DNA of 64,000 nucleotides from Nemophila menziesii (taxonomy: Eukaryota > Streptophyta > Magnoliopsida > Boraginales > Hydrophyllaceae). The stretch spans positions 1,860,001 to 1,924,000 of the forward strand of contig JARWIR010000091.1 of assembly GCA_029959085.1 (NCBI GenBank), in the 5' to 3' direction. Shown one piece after another: positions 44,003 to 61,500 of this stretch. A program made the translations under genes and the position numbers. Numbering within the stretch: the first letter of the stretch is position 1; the number at the start of each line of letters is the position of its first letter. Below the pieces are notes generated by a model. It searched no databases and was not told the DNA's origin. It saw nothing but the letters and a program-made list of their open reading frames with translations.

Positions 44003-44754
44003 TTGATGTCTCCATAGTTGTGATAGGTTACTATAGTCACGAAACATCATCTTAAAGTTATATTGTCTTAGTCGAGGGATTTTAATTGATATCTTCTTGT
44101 TTCTTGTCTAGTTTTGGAGAATTCTTACTCTTAGAGCTATTTGTGTGTTAAGTGCGCATATCTTAGGTATTGGATGATATTACACCCCAAAACAAGAATA
44201 GTAAGTCGAGAAAAGAAGGTCAAACCCAATTCAAAAAAGGACCAAGAAGCCAATCTTTGAAAACATAAGCAGATGTCGACCAGATTTAGAAAACGACTTG
44301 TTAGAGTTATCACAAGAGATTTATGAATATTATGGAGGAGCCCTTTGTTATCCAGCTAGTACTTGGATTTAGGAACGTGTGGAACTGACGGTTCGTGAGG
44401 TGAATCTGGATTGAAGAAGTTATTAAAGTTGCAACTGTCGTAGCTTGAACCAATCCACTCTTCAAGGAATATGTTTTTGGGCTGGATTTGGTCACTTAAA
44501 AGAGTCCAACAACAAGAGAAAGGGTTAAAAACATTATATATATATATATATCAATCAGAAATTAGGTTTAGAAAAGGGTCACAAAACATTATTTTAGAGT
44601 AGAGGAGAAGACAACAGAAGATGGAGCCCTAGTGCACCAATTCTACGCCATTCCACCTCTATTATTAGGGTAATTAGCATTAATTTTTTTATCTTAAAGA
44701 TGATTTTAATCTTTTTACTAAGTAGTTTTCTATCTTTAATCATGCACTATATTC
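44003..44754 (+). repeat. Truncated, divergent Athila-type LTR
   Basis: It begins TGATGTCTCCATAGTTGTGA and reaches AAACATCA at exactly 46 nt, as in the other LTR starts here. It lies directly against a gag fragment, so it inserted into an older element. The later part is only loosely like the other LTRs and ends at the next repeat (44755). No second LTR or PBS seen. Confidence 0.5.
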
Positions 44755-45260
44755 CATTAAAACCGAAACCGATGAAAATCCAAACCGATTAAAAACCGAT
44801 TATGCAACTATGGATAAAACCGTTAGGTTATGGTTTTGAAAAGTGTAACCGATGGTTAAATCCGTTAAATTGCGGTTTTAGATAAAAATAAATCTGAATA
44901 ACCGAAAATCCGTTTATTATCAATTATTTTTGTATATTTTATAATAATATAGATAAAAAAGTATTTTCATATCTCAGAACTAAAATCTAAATATTAAATT
45001 TAACAAAAAAAAAATAACAAATATATTATTTAATTAACAATCAACATAACATTTTATATATTTAACGTTTTATAGAGTTATAGTTTCGTTATGGTTAAAA
45101 TTCGAAAAAACCGGTTAAAAAACCGAATTCGAGTTATTCGGTTATGGTTTTAAAAAGTAAATCAGACGGTTAGATCCGCTAGGATTTGATTTTTGATAAA
45201 TTAAATAGTTATAAGTATAGGTTTGGATTTTTAACAATAACTCGATCTGTTGCCATCCCT
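44755..45260. repeat. 'AACCG-rich' repeat, copy 2
   Basis: It shares ATTAAAAACCGATTATGCAAC and GGTTATGGTTTTGAAAAGTG with copy 1. The right end TGCCATCCCT is the terminal sequence of the family. The left end is incomplete. Confidence 0.65.
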
Positions 45261-45783
45261 AAAGTTATCTATTTATCTTTTTTTTTTTCAATAAACTTTG
45301 TAGCAACGTACTTTCTAATATCATCCCGTCTTAGCTCACATTCATTCAAAAATTTAAATTTTGCTTATATCACGGTAGCTTTAGAATGGTGGGTAGGGCG
45401 TCCAGGCGTAAAATTTAAGATAAATTTCTAAATTTAAGTGAAAAATGTTGAAAAAGTGAATGGACCAAATTTCTTCATGACACGTAATTGCATCTCACTT
45501 TGTCAACTACTCCTTTAGCTTTCTCTATTACTAATTAATTGAATCATTTTATAATTAAAGCTTAATTAAATTATCTAGGTCCACTTGCTCTTTTTTTCTA
45601 CTCGTATTAATTTTTATTTTCTCTTTTGTTGGGCTGCAGTTTGGGTCCACTTGCACATGCATTTTTCTTTACTTGAGCTTTTACACCGCCCCATGTATTC
45701 AAATTTCTTTAAGATGATAAGTATTTTACGACGAATTAAGGACTTCCCCAATAAGTAAAAGCAGATTATGTAATGATATCATT

Positions 45784-46353
45784 AGGGACGGCAACGGTTC
45801 GGTTTTTTGCAAAAATATTAAAAACCATAACCATAACCGTTTATTTTATTAAAAACCATATCCTAACAGTTTTAACCATCGGTTACACATTTAAAAACCA
45901 TATCCGCATTATTCGGTTTTGGTTTTTTAAACGATTTTGCGGTTTTTAACCATATCCAAATGATAATTTAATAGATATATTAATTTTCATTAAATCAAAC
46001 CACACATATAAGAAAAGTAATCGAAATATATAAAAAATTGTGTTGGTCTTTGATTAAATTGTATTTTTATTAATTAATTGGTTAAATCTAGTGTTTGGAT
46101 TTTAATTTTAGTTTTTTAATATATTTAATTGAACCTAAGTTATTTTAAAATATGCAAATATATATGATAATAAACGGTTTTCGGTTATTCGGTTTTATTT
46201 TTATATAAAACCATAACCTAACGGTTTTAACCATCGGTTTCACTTTTCAAAACCATAACCTAATGGTTTTAACCACGGTTATATAATTCGGTTTTTAATC
46301 GGTTCGGTTATCATCAGTTTCGCTTTTAAACCATAACCATTGCCATCCCTAGG
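45784..46353. mobile_element. 'AACCG-rich' TIR element, copy 3 (most complete)
   Basis: The left end AGGGACGGCAACGGTTCGG pairs with the reverse complement of the right end AGGGATGGCAATGGTTATGG. TATCATT occurs on both sides (45777-45783 and 46354-46360), a 7-bp likely target duplication. There is no coding capacity. It is probably a hAT-like non-autonomous element; family placement is uncertain. Confidence 0.65.
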
Positions 46354-46610
46354 TATCATTGGTATGTCACCCGTATATGTATATGTTTGGGGGTATATCT
46401 TAATATAAGCAGATTGCACAACGAAAATGGATGAAGAGGATTTTGATTCCATTAAATTTTTTTTCAAGAAATGTTTTTCACTTAAAATAATTATACATTG
46501 ATAGAATTTATTCTTTTATTAAAAACAAATATTTTTAATGAAAATAACCAATAAAATATAAAAATCTACTGAAAAATCGGTACCCAACGTTTCAAATTTT
46601 GACTTTTGGG

Positions 46611-46853
46611 TGTCCAAAGTTTAAAATATGACAAATTAGTACCCAAGGTTTCAATTTGTGTATTCCGTTAGTACTCGCCGTCAATTTCTCTATTAAGTGT
46701 CACGTGGTACCTACGTGACGCGTGTGTGACAGATTATCCACTCACCACGTAGGCGCCACATGGCATTTAACGAATAAACTAACAGTGGGTACTAACGGAG
46801 TCACAAAATAAACATTGGGTATTAATTTTTCATTTTTATAACCTTGGTCAACC
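46611..46853. mobile_element. Large foldback / MITE
   Basis: The left arm from 46611 (through TACCCAAGG, ATTCCGTTAGTAC, GTGGTACCTACGTG) pairs along ~105 bp with the right arm (CACGTAGGCGCCACATGGC, GTACTAACGGAGTCAC, GGGTATTAATTTTTCAT). The loop is only ~28 bp. This fits a Mutator-type MITE; no target duplication was settled. Confidence 0.65.
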
Positions 46854-47037
46854 GGAAGTAAAAAATCGGGTCGGATGGATATCCCTTGAAATTATCCCAA
46901 AATTTACCCATAAACAAATATACTTGTAATTTTTTCTTTTTTTTTAACTTTTATAAAGAAATTGTTTTATGGAAAATGTCATGCATTAGTAGTTATTTGT
47001 AAAGATAATTTCCATGAAATTTTTTATCAAACATCAT

Positions 47038-50338
<3,301 letters not shown>

Positions 50339-50669
50339 TGGTTTACTCATGAAGTCCAAAACCACCAATTACGGCCAAGAAGGTCAAATCCAAATAAATG
50401 TCCAAATTACCCCTTTTCAAACAAATCATTACTTAAGAGAATATTTGCTTTCCATAACTAAAAAATTATATAATTAAAATATTTCAAAATTAAAAGTTTT
50501 TAAACTGAAATATTTCTATAATTACAAAATTTCCTATTCTAAAACTAATTCATTACATAATATTTTCTATTTTATAATAAAGAATTAAATCACTTCCTTT
50601 GAATCGTTAAACATATGCATAAAAACAAAAAAAAAATCAATTAGAAATCAGGAGTTAAAAGTATAAATA

Positions 50670-50880
50670 AAACGTAGTGGGTTGACAGTAAAAAATAATC
50701 AGGTGACATTACAAAAACCATGTATTGACAGTGCAAAAATAGTGGGTGATACCACAAAAACTGTAAGTTAACCGTGCAAAAATAATGGATGAAAGTGTAA
50801 AAAGTGGATTAACAGTAAAAAGAATAATTGAGTGATAGTACAAAATAGTGGGTTGACAGTAAAAAAAATATATACCCGAT
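50670..50880. repeat. Imperfect short direct repeats
   Basis: The phrase GTGGGTTGACAGTAAAAAA occurs at both ends, with degenerate versions (GTGCAAAAATAGTGGGTGAT, GTGCAAAAATAATGGATGAA) between. No gene seen. Confidence 0.4.
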
Positions 50881-51104
50881 AACATTATAAAATTAAACGT
50901 TGAAAAATAGTGAAACATAAAACCTAAAACTAATATGTATCTCAACCTGGCCACCGGACCGGTCCTACGGACCGAACCGGAACGACGCTACAGTGGAGAT
51001 ACGAACCGGACGGAACCGAACCGGTCCATGTCCTATCGGTCCGGTTCTTCCTATTATAAAAAATCACTAGTAACGAACCGGACCGACCCGGAACTGGCCC
51101 GCCA

Positions 51105-51108
<4 letters not shown>

Positions 51109-51175
<67 letters not shown>
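51109..51175. repeat. (TA)n microsatellite
   Basis: About 33 uninterrupted TA units. Confidence 0.95.
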
Positions 51176-51178
<3 letters not shown>

Positions 51179-51574
51179 AGCCTATATTCATATTTCGCCT
51201 ATCCCTTACCTACTTAGCCCATTCCTTATCAGCCCATAATCATCAGCCCTACCTTTAGCCCACATTCATAAGCCCTCCTTTTGTCCAACAATCACTCCAT
51301 CCCTTTTGATTTCCACGCGTCCATTTTGCCATTACACCGCTTACCCACCAAACTCTCTACCGACTAACATTCACTCCATCTAATTAATCTCTCAACTACT
51401 CCTTCTCTCTCGATCTAATCTATTGCCTAAGAAATTCTGTGATGATGTTGTTGGGAGATTATGTTGCTCTGGTGATCTTGTTCCTCATATGTGATGTTTA
51501 TCAGAAGGGTGGGTTTTGGTTTTGGTTTTGGTAATAGGGATGTGTCGAAAATTGTAAGTTTACATTAGATATTT

Positions 51575-53250
<1,676 letters not shown>

Positions 53251-53313
53251 AAAAGTCACATCTCATCTCTCACATTTAATCCAACAACCATCTTTACTCA
53301 ACTTCCTTTTTGC

Positions 53314-53485
53314 CTATAAAAGAGTTTGTCTTTCATTTATAAGAAACACCTTGCAAACAACTTTGAACTTACGAAACAAAATTCTCCACTTTTATATATT
53401 TAACTTTTTTTTTTTTCATTTCATCTTTCAAGTTTCTTTCATATATTATTCAAACTTGCAATTGTATTTGAATCATCACAAGAAG
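53314..53485 (+). promoter_or_regulatory. Candidate core promoter and non-coding first exon, cut off by element D
   Basis: CTATAAAAG at 53314-53322 lies in a context typical of plant TATA boxes. About 30 bp further is a CA-rich leader (AAGAAACACCTTGCAAACAA). At 53485/53486 AGAAG|GTAAAC is a good splice donor. No ATG with a long frame precedes it. If real, this is the start of a plus-strand gene with a 5'-UTR intron. The LTR of element D begins at 53555, 69 bp inside that intron, so any body lies beyond the window. Confidence 0.4.
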
Positions 53486-53554
53486 GTAAACTCTTTCATC
53501 CCCTTTAATTTGGGTATATTTAAATGAAAATGTTCCCCTTTACTCTTTCATAAC

Positions 53555-55129
53555 TGGTGTGGCCTAAGGTGTGATAAAAAGATGTATAAAATAAGTGCAA
53601 ATAAACACCCTAAGCTAACACGGTACTGCAAGTATTACAGGACGTATGCAAGTTTTAATGATAAGAAGATTCGTTCCTCAGGGACTGACGAAAGTTAGAG
53701 AGAACTTATGCAAATTATCAAGTGCAGATATAAAAGATAGAAAGATAATACGCGAAGAAAGAAAAGGAAAATAGATTTTTATTTGGTTTTTATAACGAAA
53801 ACTAAACTACTAAATAAAAGACAGAAAATAAATAACAGCAAAGAAAAGAAGATAGTATGAAAGTTATAGCTTAGGTTTTATTAGTATGCACTAATCCTTC
53901 TCATTCTATCTATTAGATCTAATTTATAAGGGAGAATATTAGCTCTTGGTATACTTAGTCAGGATTCTAAATTCCCATACCTTAGACCTTGAGAGCGACT
54001 AAGGGGGCTACGGCACAACCAAGAAGTGTTTTATCTTAGGGTTATCAAACGCCACTAAGGCCCTAAGCAAATACTGCAATCCTGGTAATATGGTGGTTAA
54101 AACAAACCCTAATGACTATCTAGTTAGAATCATGTTTTGTCAGAACTAATATCGACACTAGACGTTATATGGTGGTTCAATAGTTAAACACCCTGGTAAG
54201 GTGACCATCTAACTACTATTAAGGTAATCCTATACGTTGCGCACCGCAAGGAAAACATACATTAAATCAAAACACATAATCAAATATGAAGTAAGTAGTT
54301 AATATCAGATTAAAACATATAATTCCCAAATAAACTTAGATAGAAGAATTAGAATTCATAGATTATACATTATGCAAAACCTAAGCTAATAGAATTAGTT
54401 CATACAAAGAAAAGAAGAGAAAAGAATTACAAAATAAGAGGTTGAAGGAGACATGATTGATGCACAGCTCCTTCCAGACTTCTTCTCTTGTGTTGCAGCT
54501 TCCTCTTGGCCTTAGGGTCTGGCCAAGGATGATTTTAGAGTGTTAAGAAGCTGTATTTATAGGGTATAGGAAGACCTAATTCGTTTTTTTGAAGGAGAAG
54601 GAAAGTAATGGAGTCCTAGTCCAACTCAAATTCGTAAGGAAATAAAGATAAACACTGCTGGACCGTTTTGAGCATATCTTCTTCGCTATTGGTCGGTTTG
54701 AGCTCCATAAGATACCAAAAGAATCCTTACAGAATTATATTTGTCTCTATGAAAGGAAATTACCAAAATCGTCCTATTTCTTAGGTAAAAACGCATATCT
54801 TTAGACGTGTATGCAGAATCCCAGATTTAGGCAGTTTTTTCTTTTCCATCTTTTTAGCCTTTGTTTCCTTATTTTCAATTACCATGCAAATCTCTTTCCA
54901 TATCTTGTAGTCTTTGACTTGGACTCTAATTAAGCTCCATAATTATCTTTAAAGCTACACACTAAATAAACTACTAAACTCAATATGCTCTAAAAATATT
55001 AATTCCACAAATCAAGACTCAAAATAGGAAAGTGCACTAAATTAAGCTAAGATCGACCTATAAACTAATAAATAAGCCTAAAATGATGTCTCAGAAGTAT
55101 AATTAATTATCACAAATGAGGAGACATCA
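53555..55129 (-). repeat. Element D 3' LTR
   Basis: 1575 bp, TGATGTCTCC (at 55129) to CACACCA (at 53555). TATAAATA on the minus strand at 54561-54554. Confidence 0.9.
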
Positions 55130-55165
55130 AGACCCCCAACTCAAAGTTGTATCGTCCCGATACAA
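55130..55165 (-). other. Element D polypurine tract and upstream stem-loop
   Basis: PPT GAGTTGGGGGTCT (minus strand, 55142-55130) directly before the LTR, preceded by the perfect hairpin TTGTATCGGGACGATACAA (55165-55147). Confidence 0.8.
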
Positions 55166-55340
55166 TAAAGTAAAGAACAGAAGGGTAGTCAAATTAAACA
55201 AGAAGAGGACGTCGGAGGAGAATAAGAACAGAACATAATGAATGATCCTAGAGCAAAATATAAAAAAGTCTCATGTAGTAATGCTCAAGAAATAATGCAC
55301 AAGTATGCTTAATATACACATAATCAACAATCCATAAATT

Positions 55341-55587
55341 AACCAATTGGGTTAGCTCAACTGGCCAGAGCCTTGCTATTTCTTCATCATTTAAAGGGGA
55401 GGTCTATGGTTCGAATCCCCTCCCTAATGGATGTAAAGTAAGAGGTACAAGGCTCGAACTCCTCCCTGAACATGGGTCACCTAGTTCTGATTTACCTGGG
55501 AGTATACATGGGGAGGCGTGTATATTCCCGTGGGATTAGTCGGGTGCGCGCATGCAATCCCGGAACCCATGTACCAAAAAAAAAAAA
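55341..55587 (+). mobile_element. tRNA-type SINE, full length, inside element D
   Basis: The A-box-like TTAGCTCAACTGG and B-box GGTTCGAATCC form the Pol III promoter. The 3' end GTGCGCGCATGCAATCCCGG is followed by a poly(A) tail. It is flanked by ACAATCCATAAATT (55327-55340) and ACAATACATAAATT (55588-55601), a 14-bp target duplication with one mismatch. It is absent at the matching place of C (41.6 kb), so it inserted after the families split. Confidence 0.92.
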
Positions 55588-56813
55588 ACAATACATAAAT
55601 TCAAGTCCAGATTAATTTCGCAATGCCAGAAGGAGAGGATGATAACTTAGTTCATGTTAATGGCTATAGTTTGTTCATAGGTCCTAAATAGCATCCAATG
55701 GTCCACTTACCTACTACCTAATAGCTCAATTGTTTCTCCACCAAGCAGTTAGAAATCCTAAGGTCTTGGGTTATAACTTGGCTTAGGGACGGTATGATAC
55801 ATTTGGATAATGAAAAGTGAGCTTTTGGATCTCTCCTCACTAGCAATCAACGAATCGCCCTAGAGCTTGAGTTCTCACTCGAAGATGTTCTCACTCAACC
55901 CAATTTATTGATGCTTTAATGTGCATCCCCAATAATCCCAAATAAAACCTTTGTGATGACATACAATTTCCACTTTGCCGGTCTGAATATATATTTTCTT
56001 TTCATATCAATTTTTTCTTTTTGTATAGCTATGATTCTCTTTTGATGTTGAGATATCACACTATTTTTTCATATATATATTCTTTCTTTTTATGCCCTTG
56101 TTGGCAAATTTAGCTCGTAGCTTCTTTTCCATTCACTATTACCCCGGCAAAGGGTTACAATAATAACAATTTCATCATCAATAAAGTCACAATTACAATT
56201 TCCAAATCCCAATGTTCCCTAATGATGAAACCCACCACCCCAAACTCAAGCTCTAAAACAACTTGTTTCAGGTTTTGCGATTCGAGTGCGGGTCATATAG
56301 ATAAGTCCTACAAACTAAGGGTATGGATTTATAATGTGTTTCAGTTAAGGCTTTAGAAAGGCTCAGAAGGGCTAAGACGGATAAATAATAACAATAATCA
56401 AATAAAAGGGTGAGAAGGTATAAAAGGCTTCAAGTGTTTTAATCATGAAAGAACTGCCTTATTCATTTTTCTAACTACTGAATTTTGTTACTTTTTCACT
56501 AATAGTTCATAGTCAAGTGGGTTTTCAACTAATTTCAAACCTCACGTTCTACACACCAAATAACTATCCCTACGTTTCAACATACTTCTTAGCATTGCTC
56601 ATTAACTTTTCTATCTTTTATTTCCTGTTTTCATACATGCATCTAAACAACCTTATGACATCTTTCAAAAACATACTACTTACTATCATTGACCTAATTA
56701 AATCATGCTCAGATAGGTACATTCAACATATTCTATGCCTTAATTCAACCCAAAAAAAATAATTAAATTTTATGAAAAAACAAAAAGAAAGATGAGGACA
56801 ACGAATCCCCACC

Positions 56814-58376
56814 TGATGTCTCCCTAATTGTTCTTATTTTAGACCCTTAGGAGACATCATTTTTGGTGTTTATTTAATTAATTTGATAGACTTTTGGACT
56901 TAAAATGCAATAATCCGGAATTACCTTTTTAATTCTAACATTTTTAATTTATTAAACTTTTGCGCGTAATATTGGTATTTTTAGTGTAAAGTTTACAGGT
57001 TTTAGATGTTAGCTAGGAGAGGAATCCGAGGAGAAGGTCAAAGATCGTGAATTAGAGTCAAGACTTGAAGACAAATCCCGAAGATATTATTTTTAGAGCT
57101 GAAAATCCACTTTCCAGGCCAAAGATTGCTGATTTCGAGGCGCTTAAGCGATGATTTAGCCGCTGACCTTTGAAGAGAAATCATTCCTTATCGAGTTACG
57201 GAACTTTAGCAACTGGAATGAGGTCAATCGGAGTTGTAACGCATCGGGAAAAGCTGTTTTAGTGAAGGCCTATCATCAGTTACGGGATTTTGGGCTTAGA
57301 AAGTGGGCTTGGACATTTAATTAGGCTTTTAATTTCTGGTCCAAGCCCTAGTCCGAATTTTTACTTATAAAAGGAGGTCTGGACTTCTATTTTTCACACA
57401 ATTCACTTTCCACAAGATTAAAAACACCAGAGAAGCTACAGCAGGAAGAAAGGAGAAGCTACAAGAGCTGGAGTGGGTCTATAGCTCCGTTCGTAGTCAT
57501 TCTGATTCCGAAAATTAGGTTTTTCTTATATTTTAATTTTGTAACGAATATGAATTCCATTTCTTTTTATTTTGTTTTTAATTTTAATATGAGCTAAGCT
57601 TTCATTAGTGCTTGAGAACAAAACAATGGGTGAATCCTAGTTTTATTTTATAACGAATGATGAATTTGGGTTTCTGTTGAATTAAATTAAATTAGGGCTT
57701 TTACTCTTTTCGACAATTTGTGAATGTTTACTGATTTTAGAGTCGCGAACTAAAATTAGGTATTAGTATCTAAGCTATTCCATATATGTGGCGTATGGAT
57801 CATCCTGACGGGGGGTTTAGGTACATAAATAATTGTTCAATCTGGGATAAAAACTATTGATTCTGACGAACTTAGTTAATCCTAGGGCCAAAGTGGTAAT
57901 AAATCTTAATCATCCAACGGTGGATCATATTTACCCTGACGGGACTAGTGACACTTTAGGATTGCCTTATAGTCCACCCTGACGGGGGTATAAGGAGTTT
58001 AGAATCCCGACCATTGTAATTGACTGATTTAGCCCTTAAACAACATAAGTTAGAAAGTAAAATTAGGAGGATCCTTGCGTTCTCAAGTACTACATCTCAT
58101 ATTGCGTTTTCATACATTTTACTTGCGTTTTAGCTTCTACTTGCATTTTAATATTTGTCTTTCATTCATTAGCTTTAATAAACAAAACCAAACAAACAAT
58201 TTATTGTCTTTTATTTTCATAAGTGCATCAATCACTACTTGCTAAACATTGTGATCAACCATCCGTCCTTGGAACGAATCTGTATTATCATACATACTAC
58301 TTGGGACAACCGTACACTTGCGGTTGTGGTTCGATTAGCATTTGCATTTATTTTTAGAACACACAAAGGACCACCA
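56814..58376 (+). repeat. Element E 5' LTR (1563 bp)
   Basis: It starts TGATGTCTCC and ends GACCACCA. Its first and last 10 bases of the terminal 46 nt form a perfect 10-bp stem. TATA box TATAAAA at 57366-57372. Six bases separate it from the PBS. Confidence 0.88.
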
Positions 58377-58382
58377 AGTTTT

Positions 58383-58400
58383 TGGCGCCGCTGCCGGGGA
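58383..58400 (+). other. Element E primer-binding site (tRNA-Asp type)
   Basis: TGGCGCCGCTGCCGGGGA, identical to the PBS of A, B and C. Confidence 0.92.
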
Positions 58401-58510
58401 CGGTAGCGTGTGACCACGGTGTTTATCCTTTAGTGATAAGTGCATTTATTTTATTTTATCAGTTTTACGCTTTTTGTTTGTTAGCTTTTTCAGGTTTTTA
58501 GGTTTGGTGT

Positions 58511-61500
58511 ATGCGAAGAAGGCTATTCAAGGATCTAGAGCCAGCCCCTCCGATCCTTAGTAATCCAGAATCGTTGATCAGACTTGCGAACAGAAGAAGA
58601 AGAGAACGAGAAGCTTTAGAAGTAGAAGAATTAAGTAACAGAATGGAGAATATCATTATTCAAGGTCAACAGAATGGACAAGGCCAGTTAGATGCAAATG
58701 GCCAACCTTTAGCTCCAGGCGTTATTCCTCAAGTTCAACCACTAAATCCTAATCCTCCAGTCCAGATAGTGATGAATCATGATCCGTGGTTCACTAATGG
58801 CCCTCCAGAAGTTCCATTCCGCGCTCCAGCTATAGGAGTAGGTGCTCCAGATATTAATGTTCCGAGATTCCGTCCAGATTCGGGTATGCTAGCTCAGTTC
58901 CAAAACTTTGGAAATTTTCGCGGAAGACCATCGGAAGATCCTCTTAGAGCGGTTCAAAAATTCAAACAGATATGTGATTCTTATATCACACAAGGGGTTT
59001 CAAGAGAACAGATGTATTTTGCTGCTTTCAAATTCTTTGTCATTGATGGAGCAAGTGAATGGCACGATACGCAAGATCCTACGAGGATTACCAATTGGGA
59101 CCAATTAGAAATTGCTTTCTTTGACAGGTATTACCCAAGTAACATGAGGTTAGATGCTGAACTAGAATTGACACAATTCCGTCAAGAGTATGAGGAAACT
59201 GTGGGAAGGAGTTGGACAAGATTTCAGATGTGTTTGCGTAAAGTTCCTAATCATGGCTTTTCAGAACAACAACAGTTAAAGATCTTTTATAGAGGCCTTG
59301 ATGGAATTTCAAGAGAGAAATTGGATACGCTATGTGGAGCAGGTTTTCTTCAAGTTCAACCCGCTCATGCCAAAATTATTTTAGAGAGAACAGTCAAGAA
59401 TGAAGTTGGGTGGAGCTCAGTAAGAACACCAGTCAAGGGAGTAAATAATGTTGACATAGAAGAGAAATTTGCTACGTTTGAGAATAAGATCCAGAATACC
59501 ATAGAGCAACAATTGAAGCAGCTTACTCTAGCTGTGAAAGAAGGATTTTCGGGTAAGAAGGTAGCTGTGCATGCTGCACAAGAGGTTTATATGTGTTCAA
59601 TTTGTAAGGTAGATGATCATGATGAGGAAAGTTGTCCGAATAACCAAGAATCAGTGAATTTTATGTCCAATAGAGGTAATTTCAATTCAAGTGGTAATGG
59701 ATATCAGCCTAACAGAAACCATCCTGGGTTTCAATATTCAAATCCTAATGGGGCAGCCAATCCTACTCACGCGTATCAGCCGCGTCCTCAAGGCAACAAC
59801 TATAATCCAAGACCACATAACAATTATCAAGGAGGACAGAATCAGAATACTTATGTACCAAGACAAGCTCCTCAGAATACTTACGATGAAACGCTAAACC
59901 AGAAAGCTTTACCTGCACATCCACAAGAAGGGGTACTCACCCTTCAGAAAACTGTTGAAAATTTGATTGCTCTACAAGCACAAGCGATGGAACGTCAGAA
60001 CGCAGCAATAGAACGTCAGAACGCTGCAATAGAAAGACAAAATGCAGCTGAAGCAAATATGAAGATGTTTCAGAATCAGCTGAGTCAAATCAGTAAACAG
60101 CTCAATCAACGTCCACAAGGACAACTTCCTAGCGATACGGAAAATCCAGCACAACATGAAGATTGCAAGGCTGTTACATTAAGAAGTGGTAAGAACCTCC
60201 CTCCACCTCCTTTTCCCGTTATGAAAGAGAAAGAAGTTCCCAGAAAAGAAAAGGAAGTGGGTGAGAAAGAGAAAGAGAATGAGAAAGATAGTGAGGTTGA
60301 AGAGATAGAAAGACCAAGAGAAATTCCCAAAAAGAGAGATGAAATTGTAAGCAATCGCCCTCCACCACCGTTCCCATCGCGAGTTCAGAAAAAGGGTGAT
60401 ATGGGTGATTTTCAGAAATTCTTCAATAGAGTGAGGGGTTTGAGTATTAATATTCCGTTACTTGAGGCAATTCGAGATATTCCTAAGTATACGAAGTTTT
60501 TGAAGAGGGCCCTCACTAATAAAAGGCCCTACTGTGATAATGAGATGATTGGCCTTCCTGAAGAGTGTAGTGCGATTTGCCAGAGCAAATTACCTCCGAA
60601 GTTAGTTGATCCGGGGAGTTTCACGATTCCCATATCGATTGGAGAAGAATGGAAGGGAAAGGCACTATGCGATTTGGGGGCAAGCATCAACTTGATGCCC
60701 AAGTCAGTCTTTGATAAGCTTAAAATTGGAAACGCAAGACCTACCTCTATGGTCTTGCAAATGGCGGACAGGTCTCTTGCTCATCCTGAAGGCCGTATTG
60801 AGGATGTCCTTGTTAAGGCAGGTACACTTATATTTCCTGTTGATTTCGTAATTCTTGAATACAATGCAGATAGAAATGTCCCCATTATTTTGGGTAGACC
60901 CTTCCTAGCTACAGGGAGGACATTGATCGATGTAGAGAATGGCGAATTGACAATGAGGATACAAGATGAGGAAGTGAAATTCAATGTGTTTCGAGCTATG
61001 AAATTCCCAGATTCTCAGGAAGATTGCTTCAGAATGGATGTAGTAGAGCAAGCATCGCAAGAGGTATTTAATTGCTTAAATTTTGATGATATCTTGCAGG
61101 CTGCTTTGACATTAGATTCACCTGAGATGATGGAGGAGCTTACAGAAACAGTGGCAGCTCTCAATTCTGAAAATCCGAAGTATAGGCGTCTTGCCTATGA
61201 ACCCGTGAGAGAACCGGGGGAGATTATTCCTAAAAAGAAACCTTCAATTGAATCTCCTCCGGAATTGGAAGAAAAACCATTGCCAGCACACTTGAGGTAT
61301 GCTTATTTGGGTACTAATGAAACTCTACCTGTTATTGTTTCAGCTAATTTAACAGGTCCTCAAGAAGATAAACTGTTGCGTGTGTTAAGAGCCAACAAAG
61401 AAGCAATAGGTTGGACAATTGCTGATATCAAAGGCATTAGTCCATCCTATTGTCAACACAAAATTATACTTGAAGACGCTAATGCACGCTCAGTTGAAGG

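Larger units (their letters stand above)
53555..56813 (-). mobile_element. Element D: 3' part of a C-family retrotransposon, interrupted by E
   Basis: On the minus strand: 1.4 kb of the C-type non-coding 3' region (from 56813), a perfect stem-loop, PPT (55142-55130) and a 1575-bp 3' LTR (55129-53555). The LTR has the same length as that of C and is very similar to it. The 5' part is not in the window, because element E starts at 56814 inside D. The base string outside the 3' LTR is ATAAC, the expected target duplication. A SINE sits inside at 55341-55587. Confidence 0.88.

Noticed and set aside
50949..51100. CCGGACCGG-rich segment with possible inverted ends
   Set aside because: Repetitive low-complexity words allow many pairings; no target duplication, and the right edge is lost in the TA microsatellite.
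51442..51534. Thirty-codon ORF with a hydrophobic, signal-like start
   Set aside because: Too short, ends in a GGTTTT repeat, and has no supporting promoter or exon structure that I can defend.
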